From NCBI GenBank assembly GCA_050694055.1, contig JBOGWX010000049.1, positions 1 through 9,520 on the forward strand: DNA of 9,520 nucleotides. The letters run 5' to 3'. This DNA comes from WHSV01 sp050694055 (GTDB lineage: Bacteria > Actinomycetota > CADDZG01 > WHSQ01). Below, piece by piece: positions 1 to 6,699 of this stretch (positions are counted from its first letter, which is position 1; each line of letters begins with the position of its first letter). A program made the translations under genes and the position numbers. The notes beneath the pieces are model-generated. The model ran no database searches and was not told the DNA's origin. It saw only the letters and a list, made by a program, of their open reading frames with translations.

Positions 1-1
1 A

Positions 2-304
2 CAAAAGGCTCACGAGCAGGGCATCAATGTGCGGGTCGGGCTGACCGAAACCAAGACCTCGGCGCGCGGCTGGATCCATGGCCCCGGCGCAGAGCACGGC
101 GTCATAAAGCTCGTGGCCGATAGCGAACACAAGGTCCTCGTCGGCGCCTCGGTGATGTCACCGGGAGCCGGTGAGGTCATCGGGTTTCTGGGCCTGGCGA
201 TAGCCGAGCGGGTGCCCATCACTCGCCTGCGCGAGCTCATCTACCCCTACCCAACCTTCGTTCGAGGCGTCGAGGACGCTCTCCGCCAACTGTCCGAGTC
301 GTAA
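2..304 (+). CDS. Flavoprotein disulfide reductase, C-terminal fragment
   Basis: The reading frame is open from the window edge to a TAA at 302-304, giving about 100 residues; the 5' part lies outside. It matches the C-terminal end of the NAD(P)/FAD-dependent pyridine nucleotide-disulfide oxidoreductase family (dihydrolipoamide dehydrogenase, mercuric reductase and relatives). A stretch containing VLVGASVMSPGAGEVI leads into the dimerisation domain, which ends in the YPYPTFVRGVEDALRQL segment. In dihydrolipoamide dehydrogenase and glutathione reductase the equivalent segment carries a catalytic His (HPT). Here that position is Tyr, as in mercuric reductases and many actinobacterial paralogues. 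The vicinal Cys pair that ends classical MerA is absent; the protein stops at SES. It is therefore a MerA-like oxidoreductase but probably not a canonical mercuric reductase. GTG at 29 is an internal codon and not the start. Substrate unknown. Confidence 0.85.
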   Translation, partial: QKAHEQGINVRVGLTETKTSARGWIHGPGAEHGVIKLVADSEHKVLVGASVMSPGAGEVIGFLGLAIAERVPITRLRELIYPYPTFVRGVEDALRQLSES

Positions 305-377
305 ATGACGCCATCACTTTGAGCACGAGTGCGTCCGTATCAATGATGAGCCAGCACCACTTCTCACCGACAAGAGC

Positions 378-983
378 ATGAGCGGGACGCGCCGACGTCA
401 AGAGGCGCGCCTCGCGTCACGCAAATCGGCGCGCAGAAGAAACCTCCTCTTGACGGCGGGGGCGGTGGGGGCGGTCGCCCTCGTGGGTGCTGCTGCGCTC
501 TTTGGGGGGCCGCGTGGCGGCGCGACCGTCGAGGGCACGGCCGCGCTCGGCGAGCCCGCACCGGAGGTCCGTCTCACCGACTTCGAGGGGCAGGAATTCT
601 CGCTGGAGGAATACAAAGGGCGGCCCGTGGTCGTGAACTTCTGGGCATCGTGGTGCCCCTTCTGCGCCGCAGAGATGCCCGATTTCGAGAAGGTCCACCG
701 ATCGGTTGCCGACGACGTCGCATTCCTAGGCATCGACCAATGTGAGAGCTGTCAAGGCGGGAGCGCGGATGCGGCTCGGGAACTGGCCCGAGAGACCGGC
801 GTCACCTACCGGCTGGCAGAGGACCCCGACGGCTCGGTGTTCGTCGCCTTCGGCGGTTCATCGATGCCGACCACGGTTTTTATCGACGCAGAAGGGCGCG
901 TGGTCGAGCACATCGGCGGGATGCTGTCGGAGTCCCAGCTACGCGACTACATCAGCCGGCTGTTTGGAGTCGGCGATGCGTGA
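378..983 (+). CDS. Membrane-anchored TlpA/ResA-like thiol-disulfide oxidoreductase
   Basis: This 201-residue protein has an Arg-rich N-terminus, one membrane helix at about residues 23-43, and then a thioredoxin-fold domain of the TlpA/ResA/AhpC-TSA type facing outside the membrane. The active site is WCPFC (Cys93, Cys96) after the VVVNFWAS strand, and the cis-proline is in SMPTTVF (Pro164). Proteins of this family reduce disulfides outside the cytoplasm, usually drawing electrons from a CcdA/DsbD transporter, and a CcdA gene lies downstream at 5663. A second CxxC (Cys122, Cys125, in DQCESCQGG) follows the next strand and is not usual in TlpA proteins. The ATG at 378 is the only reasonable start in this frame, although no strong ribosome binding site precedes it. 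The 3' end overlaps the next gene by 8 bases, suggesting co-transcription. Confidence 0.92.
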   Translation: MSGTRRRQEARLASRKSARRRNLLLTAGAVGAVALVGAAALFGGPRGGATVEGTAALGEPAPEVRLTDFEGQEFSLEEYKGRPVVVNFWASWCPFCAAEMPDFEKVHRSVADDVAFLGIDQCESCQGGSADAARELARETGVTYRLAEDPDGSVFVAFGGSSMPTTVFIDAEGRVVEHIGGMLSESQLRDYISRLFGVGDA

Positions 984-2190
984 GCACGACTACTGGGCCA
1001 CGCCCCCGGGTGGGTCCTCGCCCGCGCGGCCGCTGCTGCTCATGGGCCTCGGCGCCTTGCTGCTCCTCGCCATTGCCGTGGGCGGTTACATGCTCGTGAC
1101 CCGAACCAGTCCGACACCAGATGGTGCGACTGCTCAGGACACAACGGCCGAAGCGCCCCAGGGCGCGGTCGGGGCGGCCAAACTCAATCCCGACGACATC
1201 GTGGACGTCATCCCGATGGACGGGATTCCCGCGATCGACGAACCGCGTTTCGAGGCGGTGGCTGAAGTCGAGTGGCTCGCCGACCAGGAGCCGGTTATCG
1301 CATTCGAACTCGAAGATGATGCGCGCGCATACCCACTGCAGATCATGACGTGGCACGAGATCGTCAACGATGAGGTCGGCGGTACTCCAGTGGCAGTGAC
1401 TTTCTGCCCGTTGTGCAACACCGCGATCGCTTTCGAGAGGCCAAAGATCGATGGCGAGGTAACGACCTTCGGTACGTCGGGAAAGCTCATCAACTCCAAC
1501 CTGCTGATGTACGACCGGGCGACGGAATCCTTGTGGCCTCAAGTCACCGGACAAGCGCTCGTAGGCGAGCTCAAAGGCACGGAGCTGACCCGCTATCCCG
1601 CCCGCATCGTCTCGTGGCAGGACTTCAGAACCGAGTTTGAAAACGGACAGGTGTTGTCGCGCGACACGGGTCACGATCGCCGCTACGGCGAGAACCCCTA
1701 CCCCGGCTATGACGACGTCGACAACGCGCCGTTCCTGTTCAGCGGAGAAGTGGACGGGCGGCTGGCCGCGGTGGAACGCGTTCTTGGGCTCGAGAATGAA
1801 GGTGATGTCGTGGCCTTTCCCTACTTCCGGCTGAAGAGCGAGGCGGTGGGAGGAGTGGCGGTCGCGAACGTCACCGTCGGGGCACAAGACGTCACAGTGC
1901 TCTGGAAGGCGGGCACCACCTCGGCTTTGGACGGACCCGATATCGCCACGTCGCGCGACGTGGGAGCCGCGGTCGCCTATGTGCGACGAATTGACAAAAA
2001 GACCCTGAGTTTCGCCGCACAGGGGGGCGAGATCGTCGACCTTGAGACCCATAGCACCTGGAACCTGTTCGGCCGCGCGATCGAGGGTCCGCTCGAGGGG
2101 CGGTCGCTTCGCCCGGTCGATGCCACCGACTCGTTCTGGTTCGACTGGGCGGCGTTCCACCCCGAGACGAAGATCTGGCAGGGAAGCTAG
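976..2190 (+). CDS. DUF3179 domain protein, membrane anchored
   Basis: This 404-residue protein has one N-terminal membrane helix (about residues 18-41), a Thr/Ala-rich linker, and a long extracytoplasmic domain. The domain carries the signature of the DUF3179 family: a WHEIVND segment with His127, then VTFCPLCNTAIAF with Cys144 and Cys147, and later a GDVVAFPYFRL segment. The family is uncharacterised; the conserved His and CxxC suggest metal binding or redox chemistry, which is inference. The frame stays open upstream to 742, but that part only reads the 3' end of the TlpA gene in another frame. ATG 976 is chosen because GGAG at 966-969 sits 6 bases before it and because the helix then starts near the N-terminus. 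It overlaps the TlpA gene by 8 bases and is followed 2 bases later by the sigma factor gene. Confidence 0.92.
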   Translation: MREHDYWATPPGGSSPARPLLLMGLGALLLLAIAVGGYMLVTRTSPTPDGATAQDTTAEAPQGAVGAAKLNPDDIVDVIPMDGIPAIDEPRFEAVAEVEWLADQEPVIAFELEDDARAYPLQIMTWHEIVNDEVGGTPVAVTFCPLCNTAIAFERPKIDGEVTTFGTSGKLINSNLLMYDRATESLWPQVTGQALVGELKGTELTRYPARIVSWQDFRTEFENGQVLSRDTGHDRRYGENPYPGYDDVDNAPFLFSGEVDGRLAAVERVLGLENEGDVVAFPYFRLKSEAVGGVAVANVTVGAQDVTVLWKAGTTSALDGPDIATSRDVGAAVAYVRRIDKKTLSFAAQGGEIVDLETHSTWNLFGRAIEGPLEGRSLRPVDATDSFWFDWAAFHPETKIWQGS

Positions 2191-2192
2191 CC

Positions 2193-2717
2193 GTGTCGGC
2201 GGACCCCAGGGAAGAGTTCCTGGCCGCGACGCTGCCCTGTCTGGATCTCATCTACAACCTCGCCCGCCGCAGCATGCCGGACAATGACCTCGTCGACGAC
2301 CTGGTCCAGGAGACTTATGTGAGGGCGTTCGATGCGTGGTGCTCTCGGCGCAAGCCGAGGCGGGTCGAGCCGTGGCTCGCGACCATCTGTCTCAATGCAG
2401 GTAGGAGTTACTGGCGGCGGGCGTCGACCCGGCGAGAGGTCACGACTGAAGAGATAGACCTGGGGGCGACGCCCCAAGGCGATGTCGAGGACCGAGCCAT
2501 CGCTTCCGTACGCGCCGCACTGGTGCACCGGGCGTTGTGGCAGTTGTCCGACGAGCAGCGGATTGCGATCACGCTCATGGACCTCAACGGCTTCAGCGCA
2601 AGGCAAGTGGCGCGTATGACCGGTTCGCCGCGCGGCACGGTGCTATCGCGCGTGCATAGAGGCCGCAAGCGACTCGCGCAGATCCTGAACAAGGAGGTGG
2701 AGCGGCTTGAAACATGA
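2193..2717 (+). CDS. ECF-type RNA polymerase sigma factor
   Basis: This 174-residue protein has the two-domain layout of extracytoplasmic-function sigma-70 factors. Region 2 (about residues 9-80) contains the core-binding and -10-recognition segment DDLVQETYVRAFDAW. Region 4 (about 105-163) contains the -35-reading helix-turn-helix with FSARQVARMTGSPRGTVLSR. The start is GTG at 2193, two bases after the DUF3179 stop, with AGGGA at 2180-2184 as a modest ribosome binding site. The next gene is a zinc-binding anti-sigma factor that overlaps it by 11 bases, so this is a standard sigma/anti-sigma pair. It probably directs transcription in response to an envelope or thiol-reactive signal and may control its own operon. 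The target promoters cannot be deduced from the window. Confidence 0.95.
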   Translation: MSADPREEFLAATLPCLDLIYNLARRSMPDNDLVDDLVQETYVRAFDAWCSRRKPRRVEPWLATICLNAGRSYWRRASTRREVTTEEIDLGATPQGDVEDRAIASVRAALVHRALWQLSDEQRIAITLMDLNGFSARQVARMTGSPRGTVLSRVHRGRKRLAQILNKEVERLET

Positions 2718-3396
2718 TCCCGAGAAGGCGGCCGCGTCCTACCTCTCCGGAGAGATGAGAGGTCGCCGGCGCGACACGTTCGAAGCACACATCATGGACT
2801 GCGAAGACTGCTGGACCGAGGTGCAGCTCGGTCGCGCCGGAAGATCTGTGGCCGAGTCGGGCCGCGAGCTGGCGCCCCAGGACACACGAGAGCAGGTGCG
2901 CGCGATCATCGCGGCACTTCCTGCCTCTCATCGACCATGGCGGATGGGATGGCGGACGACCGTGATGACCCTGGGTGCCGTCGTCGTGGCCGCCATGGGT
3001 TACATCGGACTCACAAGCTCGCATCAGCCCGAGGTGATCGATGCGGTCGTGGCCGATTACCGTGCGCCTTCGCATGTCGGCGTTGTCGTCGAAGCGAATC
3101 TGCCAACCCGGCTCGGCGATCTCCGTTATCTCACGAGCTACGCCACGACGGTTGAGAACATGGACGTGGTCGCCCACGCGTATGAAGACTCGGCCGGGCA
3201 CGAGGTAGTCGTCTACCAGGCGGAGGCCACTTTCCCGGTCGCCGACGGGGCCGAGCACAGCAGCAACGGGCGCACTTGGCGCGCCGCCACCGACGGCGTC
3301 GTTCTCTTCTGCGCCGACCGCCCCATCCCATCACTCGTGGTGGGAGACGACGAGCGCGAGGTTGCCCTCGCCGCCGAAGAGCTTGGGCTGAGATGA
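2707..3396 (+). CDS. Zinc-finger anti-sigma factor, single-pass membrane protein
   Basis: This 229-residue protein carries the ZAS-type motif His28-x3-Cys32-x2-Cys35 (AHIMDCEDCW) in its short cytoplasmic N-terminal domain. A membrane helix lies at about residues 85-102, and an outer domain of about 125 residues follows with a lone Cys in VVLFCADRP. Zinc anti-sigma factors of this class hold their ECF sigma factor inactive. In some members (RsrA/ChrR type) the metal cluster itself senses thiol oxidation or metals. The start is TTG at 2707 inside the end of the sigma gene. It is supported by a very strong AAGGAGG at 2691-2697 with a 9-base spacer. The gene ends in an ATGA overlap with the MerT-like gene. 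The outer domain matches nothing I recognise and may sense an extracytoplasmic signal. Confidence 0.92.
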   Translation: MKHDPEKAAASYLSGEMRGRRRDTFEAHIMDCEDCWTEVQLGRAGRSVAESGRELAPQDTREQVRAIIAALPASHRPWRMGWRTTVMTLGAVVVAAMGYIGLTSSHQPEVIDAVVADYRAPSHVGVVVEANLPTRLGDLRYLTSYATTVENMDVVAHAYEDSAGHEVVVYQAEATFPVADGAEHSSNGRTWRAATDGVVLFCADRPIPSLVVGDDEREVALAAEELGLR

Positions 3397-4223
3397 TCCA
3401 GGAGGAGACCGCCCGACCGGGACGCGGGATCTTCGCGGGGGTGGTTGCCGGCGTCGTGGGGCTCGGGTGCTGCGTGGGGCCCGCGGTAGCCGCTCTCACC
3501 GGGATCACTTCGGCCGCGGTCGCCATCGATGCGGCCAATTCTCTCTACGCGGAGTGGGGATGGGCGTTCAAGGTCGCCGGGGTCATTGCCGGGGCTGCCG
3601 CGATCGGTCTCTCGCTCAGAGCCCGTCTGCGCTGCCGGTCTCGGCCCCTGGGTATCGGCAGGTACGCGCTCATCGTGATTGTCACGGGACTAGTGACTTA
3701 TGGCGTTCTCTACGGCCTGACGACGTGGCTAGGAGGTCTCGGTGATGAAGGTGCGGCCGCCGCCGCAGAGCAGCGCCTGTCGCCGCATTCCTCCGTGGAG
3801 GTCTCCGGGCGCAGTGTTAGCTCGCGAGTGAACTCGGCGCTCAAGGAAATCACCTCTCGCTATCCCACCGTTGAGCTGTCGTTTGTCGGGGCGTCGCGTG
3901 ACAGCATCCTCGTCAAGACGGGGTGGGAACTGCCCGACACACCGGTTGGGGAGCGCTACTACACCGAGCTTCAAGACACGATCGAGGACTCGCGCGAGGC
4001 GACGATCCTGCTCCTGCAGACCATCGCCCGAACCAACCCCGGGATCGATCACCTCGGTGCTTACGAGGATCGCAACATCGTTCCGATCTGGAGCAGAGAG
4101 CAGGTGCTGGCCGCCGGCGACCCACGAAACTTTCGGGACTTCGAGCGATTCACCAGCTTCCAGGTCGATGCCGAGAGGCAGACTGGCTACTTCGCCATCC
4201 TCACTGGCGGGACCGATCGGTGA
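3393..4223 (+). CDS. MerT-like membrane protein with C-terminal soluble domain
   Basis: The product is 276 residues from the ATG at 3393, which overlaps the anti-sigma stop as ATGA. The frame is open upstream to 3276, but that segment only shadows the anti-sigma gene. There are three predicted membrane helices, at about residues 13-45, 57-75 and 90-113. Helix 1 contains GCCVGPAVAAL with vicinal Cys26-Cys27, very like the CCVGP motif through which MerT passes Hg(II). One further Cys (Cys81) lies in the loop between helices 2 and 3, where MerT has its second Cys pair. The remaining 160 residues are Cys-free and hydrophilic, with no heavy-metal-associated domain; I do not recognise them. Mercury or other soft-metal import is a reasonable inference, and metal sensing for the sigma system is an alternative. 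The next gene starts inside its stop codon. Confidence 0.8.
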   Translation: MIQEETARPGRGIFAGVVAGVVGLGCCVGPAVAALTGITSAAVAIDAANSLYAEWGWAFKVAGVIAGAAAIGLSLRARLRCRSRPLGIGRYALIVIVTGLVTYGVLYGLTTWLGGLGDEGAAAAAEQRLSPHSSVEVSGRSVSSRVNSALKEITSRYPTVELSFVGASRDSILVKTGWELPDTPVGERYYTELQDTIEDSREATILLLQTIARTNPGIDHLGAYEDRNIVPIWSREQVLAAGDPRNFRDFERFTSFQVDAERQTGYFAILTGGTDR

Positions 4224-4399
4224 AGGCTTTTCTGCTCCCCAGCACCGATACCGGCGTCGTGGTCCAGGCCGTCGCCACCATTGTCGTGGCGCCGATCGCG
4301 CTTTGGCTCGCGGCCAAGCGCAACCGTGACCTCGCGTGGCTCACCGGTGGTGTCATCGCGCTTTGGGTCGCCCTAATGGGCTTTCGCGCCCTTCACTGA
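4220..4399 (+). CDS. Small two-helix membrane protein (59 residues)
   Basis: This short gene starts at GTG 4220, which overlaps the TGA of the MerT-like gene (GTGA), and stops at TGA 4397-4399. The product has two hydrophobic segments, about residues 12-31 and 41-57, joined by a basic turn AAKRNRDL. Size and layout recall small mercury-transport accessory proteins such as MerE or MerF, but there is no Cys at all, so direct Hg(II) relay by cysteine is excluded. Support comes from the stop/start overlap, the clean amphipathic layout and the in-frame fit with the operon. No separate ribosome binding site is obvious, so translation is probably coupled. Function unknown; a helper subunit of the preceding membrane protein is a guess. 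Confidence 0.65.
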   Translation: MKAFLLPSTDTGVVVQAVATIVVAPIALWLAAKRNRDLAWLTGGVIALWVALMGFRALH

Positions 4400-4480
4400 A
4401 ATAGATGCAATCGGTGCGAGCGCGACCACGTCCGCTTACATGAGGCAAGGAAATGCGGCTAGCGAAGAGACGGCGAATAC

Positions 4481-4489
4481 GGGAGGTGG
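4481..4489 (+). promoter_or_regulatory. Ribosome binding site that sets the lipoprotein start
   Basis: The GGGAGGTGG stretch is a close match to the Shine-Dalgarno consensus and is placed 5 bases (counted from GGAGG) before the ATG at 4492. The upstream in-frame ATG at 4453 has only a weak GAGG. The spacing therefore favours the shorter protein, which also puts the twin-arginine motif at a normal distance from the N-terminus. Confidence 0.7.
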
Positions 4490-4491
4490 TC

Positions 4492-5658
4492 ATGGCGGCT
4501 GCGGCAAGAAACTGGCGCACCACTGCTGAAGCGATCGGAGGAATTCACCCAGAGCTGCAACGGCGGGAGTTCCTGTACCGGGGGGGCCGGTTAGCTCTAC
4601 TCGGCATGGTCGCACCCGGTCTCCTGGCGGCGTGTGCCAGCGACAGCGAGACCGAATCCTCGGGCGGTTCGGTTGCGACGTCACCGACTCCGCCGAGCGA
4701 CGTCGAGGGGACTCCGCTGGTCGGAGATGTCATCGACTTTGCGCTTACATCGGATGAATGGGAGGGCGCCTTTGGTTTCGTGACCATGAGGCTGCATAAG
4801 GCCGTGGTCGACGGCAAGGACGCCTACTTCATCCGCACCGACACGTCCGATCGCAACCTCGCCGGGAGCGAGGGGTTGGTGTGGGCTCCCAAGCTCGGCT
4901 CGCTCAGCGGGCCCGGACTGAGCGGAGAGATGTTCCTGTTCGACGATGACCATCCCGCGGTTCTCTCGGCCGAGCCGGGACGAGGCGATTACACGCCCAC
5001 GTGGCGCGTGAGCCGGGTCGAGTGGACGGGCGCGCCAAAGAGCCTCGCTTCGGTTGAGGCACTGCGACGGGCAGAAGCAGAGGGGCAGCTGCGAGTGAAG
5101 CCCACCAAGGCGATCCTCAACGCCGGCCTCGTCAAGTGGTCATCCGGTGAACTGCCGATCGACTCCGATCTCAAGGATTATCTTGGCAGCGGCCAGCTCA
5201 TCGAGAAACCGGACACCCAGGGCCTCGAGGTCACCTTCAAGCTGCACGAGTGCTTTCCTCAGGTGCGTTACATCGTCGTCGACACGTCTCTGGAACCGAT
5301 GGCGGTGGGCATGAACATCGCACCCTCGCCGGCGTTGGCGGGAAGCTCAGAAGCGGGAGGCACGGGGCGGACCAACGTGTTCATGAACGGTCTCAAGGGA
5401 CCGGGTCCGATGGGGTTTCAGCCCTCGGTATTCGACTCGCAGGCGGGGGCCGAAGAGTGGAGCCCGTACTGGGATCACATGACGTATGCGTGGAAGAAGA
5501 ACAAGACACCGCGCGTCCTGACCTCCGAGGACGACGTGCACGCGGCGCGCGATGCCGGCGAGCTCGATGAATTTCCGGGAACGCCAGACACCAAAGGCGA
5601 GATCTTCACAGTGAACTGTCCCGTTCCGGTAACCGCTCCCAACACGTTTACGGGGTGA
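4492..5658 (+). CDS. Tat-exported lipoprotein of unknown family
   Basis: This 388-residue protein has a twin-arginine signal (RREFLYRGG, Arg24-Arg25), a hydrophobic stretch, and a lipobox LLAAC with Cys48, then a Ser/Thr linker. It should be folded in the cytoplasm, exported by Tat and lipid-anchored outside. The mature part is soluble, with conserved-looking blocks HECFPQVRYIVVDTS (His252, Cys254), NVFMNGLKGPGPMGFQPSVF, WSPYWDHMTYAWK and a final NCPVPV (Cys376). I believe this resembles the family catalogued as DUF7482, but that is from memory. Its two mature Cys could form a disulfide or bind metal. An ATG at 4453 is also in frame. ATG 4492 is preferred because GGAGG at 4482-4486 sits 5 bases before it. 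The ccdA gene follows after 4 bases, so they are probably co-transcribed. Confidence 0.85.
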   Translation: MAAAARNWRTTAEAIGGIHPELQRREFLYRGGRLALLGMVAPGLLAACASDSETESSGGSVATSPTPPSDVEGTPLVGDVIDFALTSDEWEGAFGFVTMRLHKAVVDGKDAYFIRTDTSDRNLAGSEGLVWAPKLGSLSGPGLSGEMFLFDDDHPAVLSAEPGRGDYTPTWRVSRVEWTGAPKSLASVEALRRAEAEGQLRVKPTKAILNAGLVKWSSGELPIDSDLKDYLGSGQLIEKPDTQGLEVTFKLHECFPQVRYIVVDTSLEPMAVGMNIAPSPALAGSSEAGGTGRTNVFMNGLKGPGPMGFQPSVFDSQAGAEEWSPYWDHMTYAWKKNKTPRVLTSEDDVHAARDAGELDEFPGTPDTKGEIFTVNCPVPVTAPNTFTG

Positions 5659-5662
5659 TTCT

Positions 5663-6580
5663 TTGCCGATAGGACTCGCGCTCATCGCCGGGGGGCTGTC
5701 GACCCTCAATCCGTGCGGGTTCTCATTGCTCCCTGCGATGCTGTCGCTGTACATCGGCAGCGATGCGGGGGACGACCATTCCGCGTTCGCACGGATGAGC
5801 GCGAGCCTGAGGGCTGGCGCGCGCGTGACGGCGGGCTTCCTCACGGTCTTCATCGTGGTCGGCCTGCCAATTGTTTACGGGCTTGGCAGCATCGTTCGCG
5901 CGGTGCCGTGGGCCGGTGCGGGGGCCGGCATCGCGATCACGATCGCAGGTCTCGTGATCCTGTCGGGTCGCCACATCGGCTTGAGCTTCAATGTCGCCCC
6001 TCGTGGGCGGTCGAACAGCGGCGCGCCGTCGATGTACTTGTTCGGCGTCGCCTACGCGGTCGCATCGTTGGGATGCACCCTGCCCGTCTTTCTCTCGGTG
6101 GTCGGAGCTTCGCTCGCGGTTCGGGGCCCGGGTGCGGCGACCGTCGTGCTCGCCGCATACGGCATCGGGATGGGCGCGGTGATGATGACCCTCGCTCTCC
6201 TCGCTGGCGGGGCGCGCGATCGGCTGGTCAAGATCCTGCGTCGGGCACTTCCGCGGATGCAGCGGATATCCGGCGCCCTTCTCCTCGTCGCCGGCGTCTA
6301 TCTGAGCTACTACTGGCTGCGGATCCTGTTCGGGCCGATCGCCACGCTCGCCGAAGACCCGATCGTGGGAACGGTACAGCGCTTCACCACCCGCATCGAG
6401 AGGATCGCAACGGCCAATGCGGAAGCGATCCTGGTCGTGAGCTTGATTGTGGTCGGAAGCCTCGGCGCTTGCATCGCCTGGCGTTTGTGGCGCTCCAAGA
6501 ATCTCGATAGAAAGGTGAGAGGCCTAGGGGTGGGCGCTTTGGATGACTTCCTGGAGGCCGACGATGCCCGGAACGCCTGA
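5663..6580 (+). CDS. ccdA: CcdA/DsbD-type thiol electron transporter
   Basis: This 305-residue polytopic membrane protein of the cytochrome c biogenesis CcdA family moves reducing electrons from cytoplasmic thioredoxin to thiol proteins outside the membrane. The two family cysteines are present, one in the first helix (LSTLNPCGFSLLP, Cys18) and one in the fourth (SLGCTLPVFL, Cys138). Several Gly/Ala-rich helices follow, and a C-terminal extension beyond the usual core makes it longer than minimal CcdA proteins of about 240 residues. The start is TTG at 5663, four bases after the lipoprotein stop; it places Cys18 in the first helix as expected. Likely partners are the TlpA-like protein at 378 and perhaps the lipoprotein just upstream. 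In several mercury loci CcdA relatives accompany mer genes, which is a family observation from memory. Confidence 0.9.
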   Translation: MPIGLALIAGGLSTLNPCGFSLLPAMLSLYIGSDAGDDHSAFARMSASLRAGARVTAGFLTVFIVVGLPIVYGLGSIVRAVPWAGAGAGIAITIAGLVILSGRHIGLSFNVAPRGRSNSGAPSMYLFGVAYAVASLGCTLPVFLSVVGASLAVRGPGAATVVLAAYGIGMGAVMMTLALLAGGARDRLVKILRRALPRMQRISGALLLVAGVYLSYYWLRILFGPIATLAEDPIVGTVQRFTTRIERIATANAEAILVVSLIVVGSLGACIAWRLWRSKNLDRKVRGLGVGALDDFLEADDARNA

Positions 6581-6647
6581 GGATCTTCCGCCGATCCAGT
6601 ACAGGGCGCGCACCACACTTACGCGGGGAAAGAAACGCAGAAGATAG
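6564..6647 (+). CDS. Possible 27-residue basic small ORF
   Basis: An ATG at 6564 is preceded by GGAGG at 6553-6557 with a 6-base spacer, one of the better ribosome binding sites in the window. It opens a frame of 27 codons to TAG at 6645-6647. It overlaps the last 17 bases of ccdA. The product ends in a basic tail (TRGKKRRR). It has no recognisable domain, and the ribosome binding site may be fortuitous because it lies inside the ccdA coding sequence. It may be translated by coupling to ccdA, or may be the remnant of a longer gene. Confidence 0.3.
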   Translation: MPGTPEDLPPIQYRARTTLTRGKKRRR

Positions 6648-6699
6648 AGCGCCGTCAGGCAGATTGTGAATCGCAACAGGCCCGAGAATAGGAGGAGCG

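Noticed and set aside
319..346. TTGAGC and TATCAA as a promoter for the TlpA operon
   Set aside because: The spacing is only 13 bases, and no alternative -10 fits well.
343..381. Twelve-codon leader ORF (ATG ATG ...) ending in an ATGA overlap with the TlpA start
   Set aside because: There is no ribosome binding site and no conserved feature; a short chance frame is as likely.
742..975. Upstream extension of the DUF3179 frame to GTG 742
   Set aside because: It only reads the TlpA gene out of frame. ATG 976 has a ribosome binding site and gives a sensible membrane anchor.
952..2160. A 402-codon minus-strand open frame
   Set aside because: It is antisense to the DUF3179 gene, shows no family motif, and is explained by high-GC codon bias leaving antisense frames open.
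4400..4491. Possible terminator or promoter between the small membrane gene and the lipoprotein gene
   Set aside because: Only a short GCGAGCGC self-complementary piece is visible, without a T-run or a recognisable -35/-10 pair.
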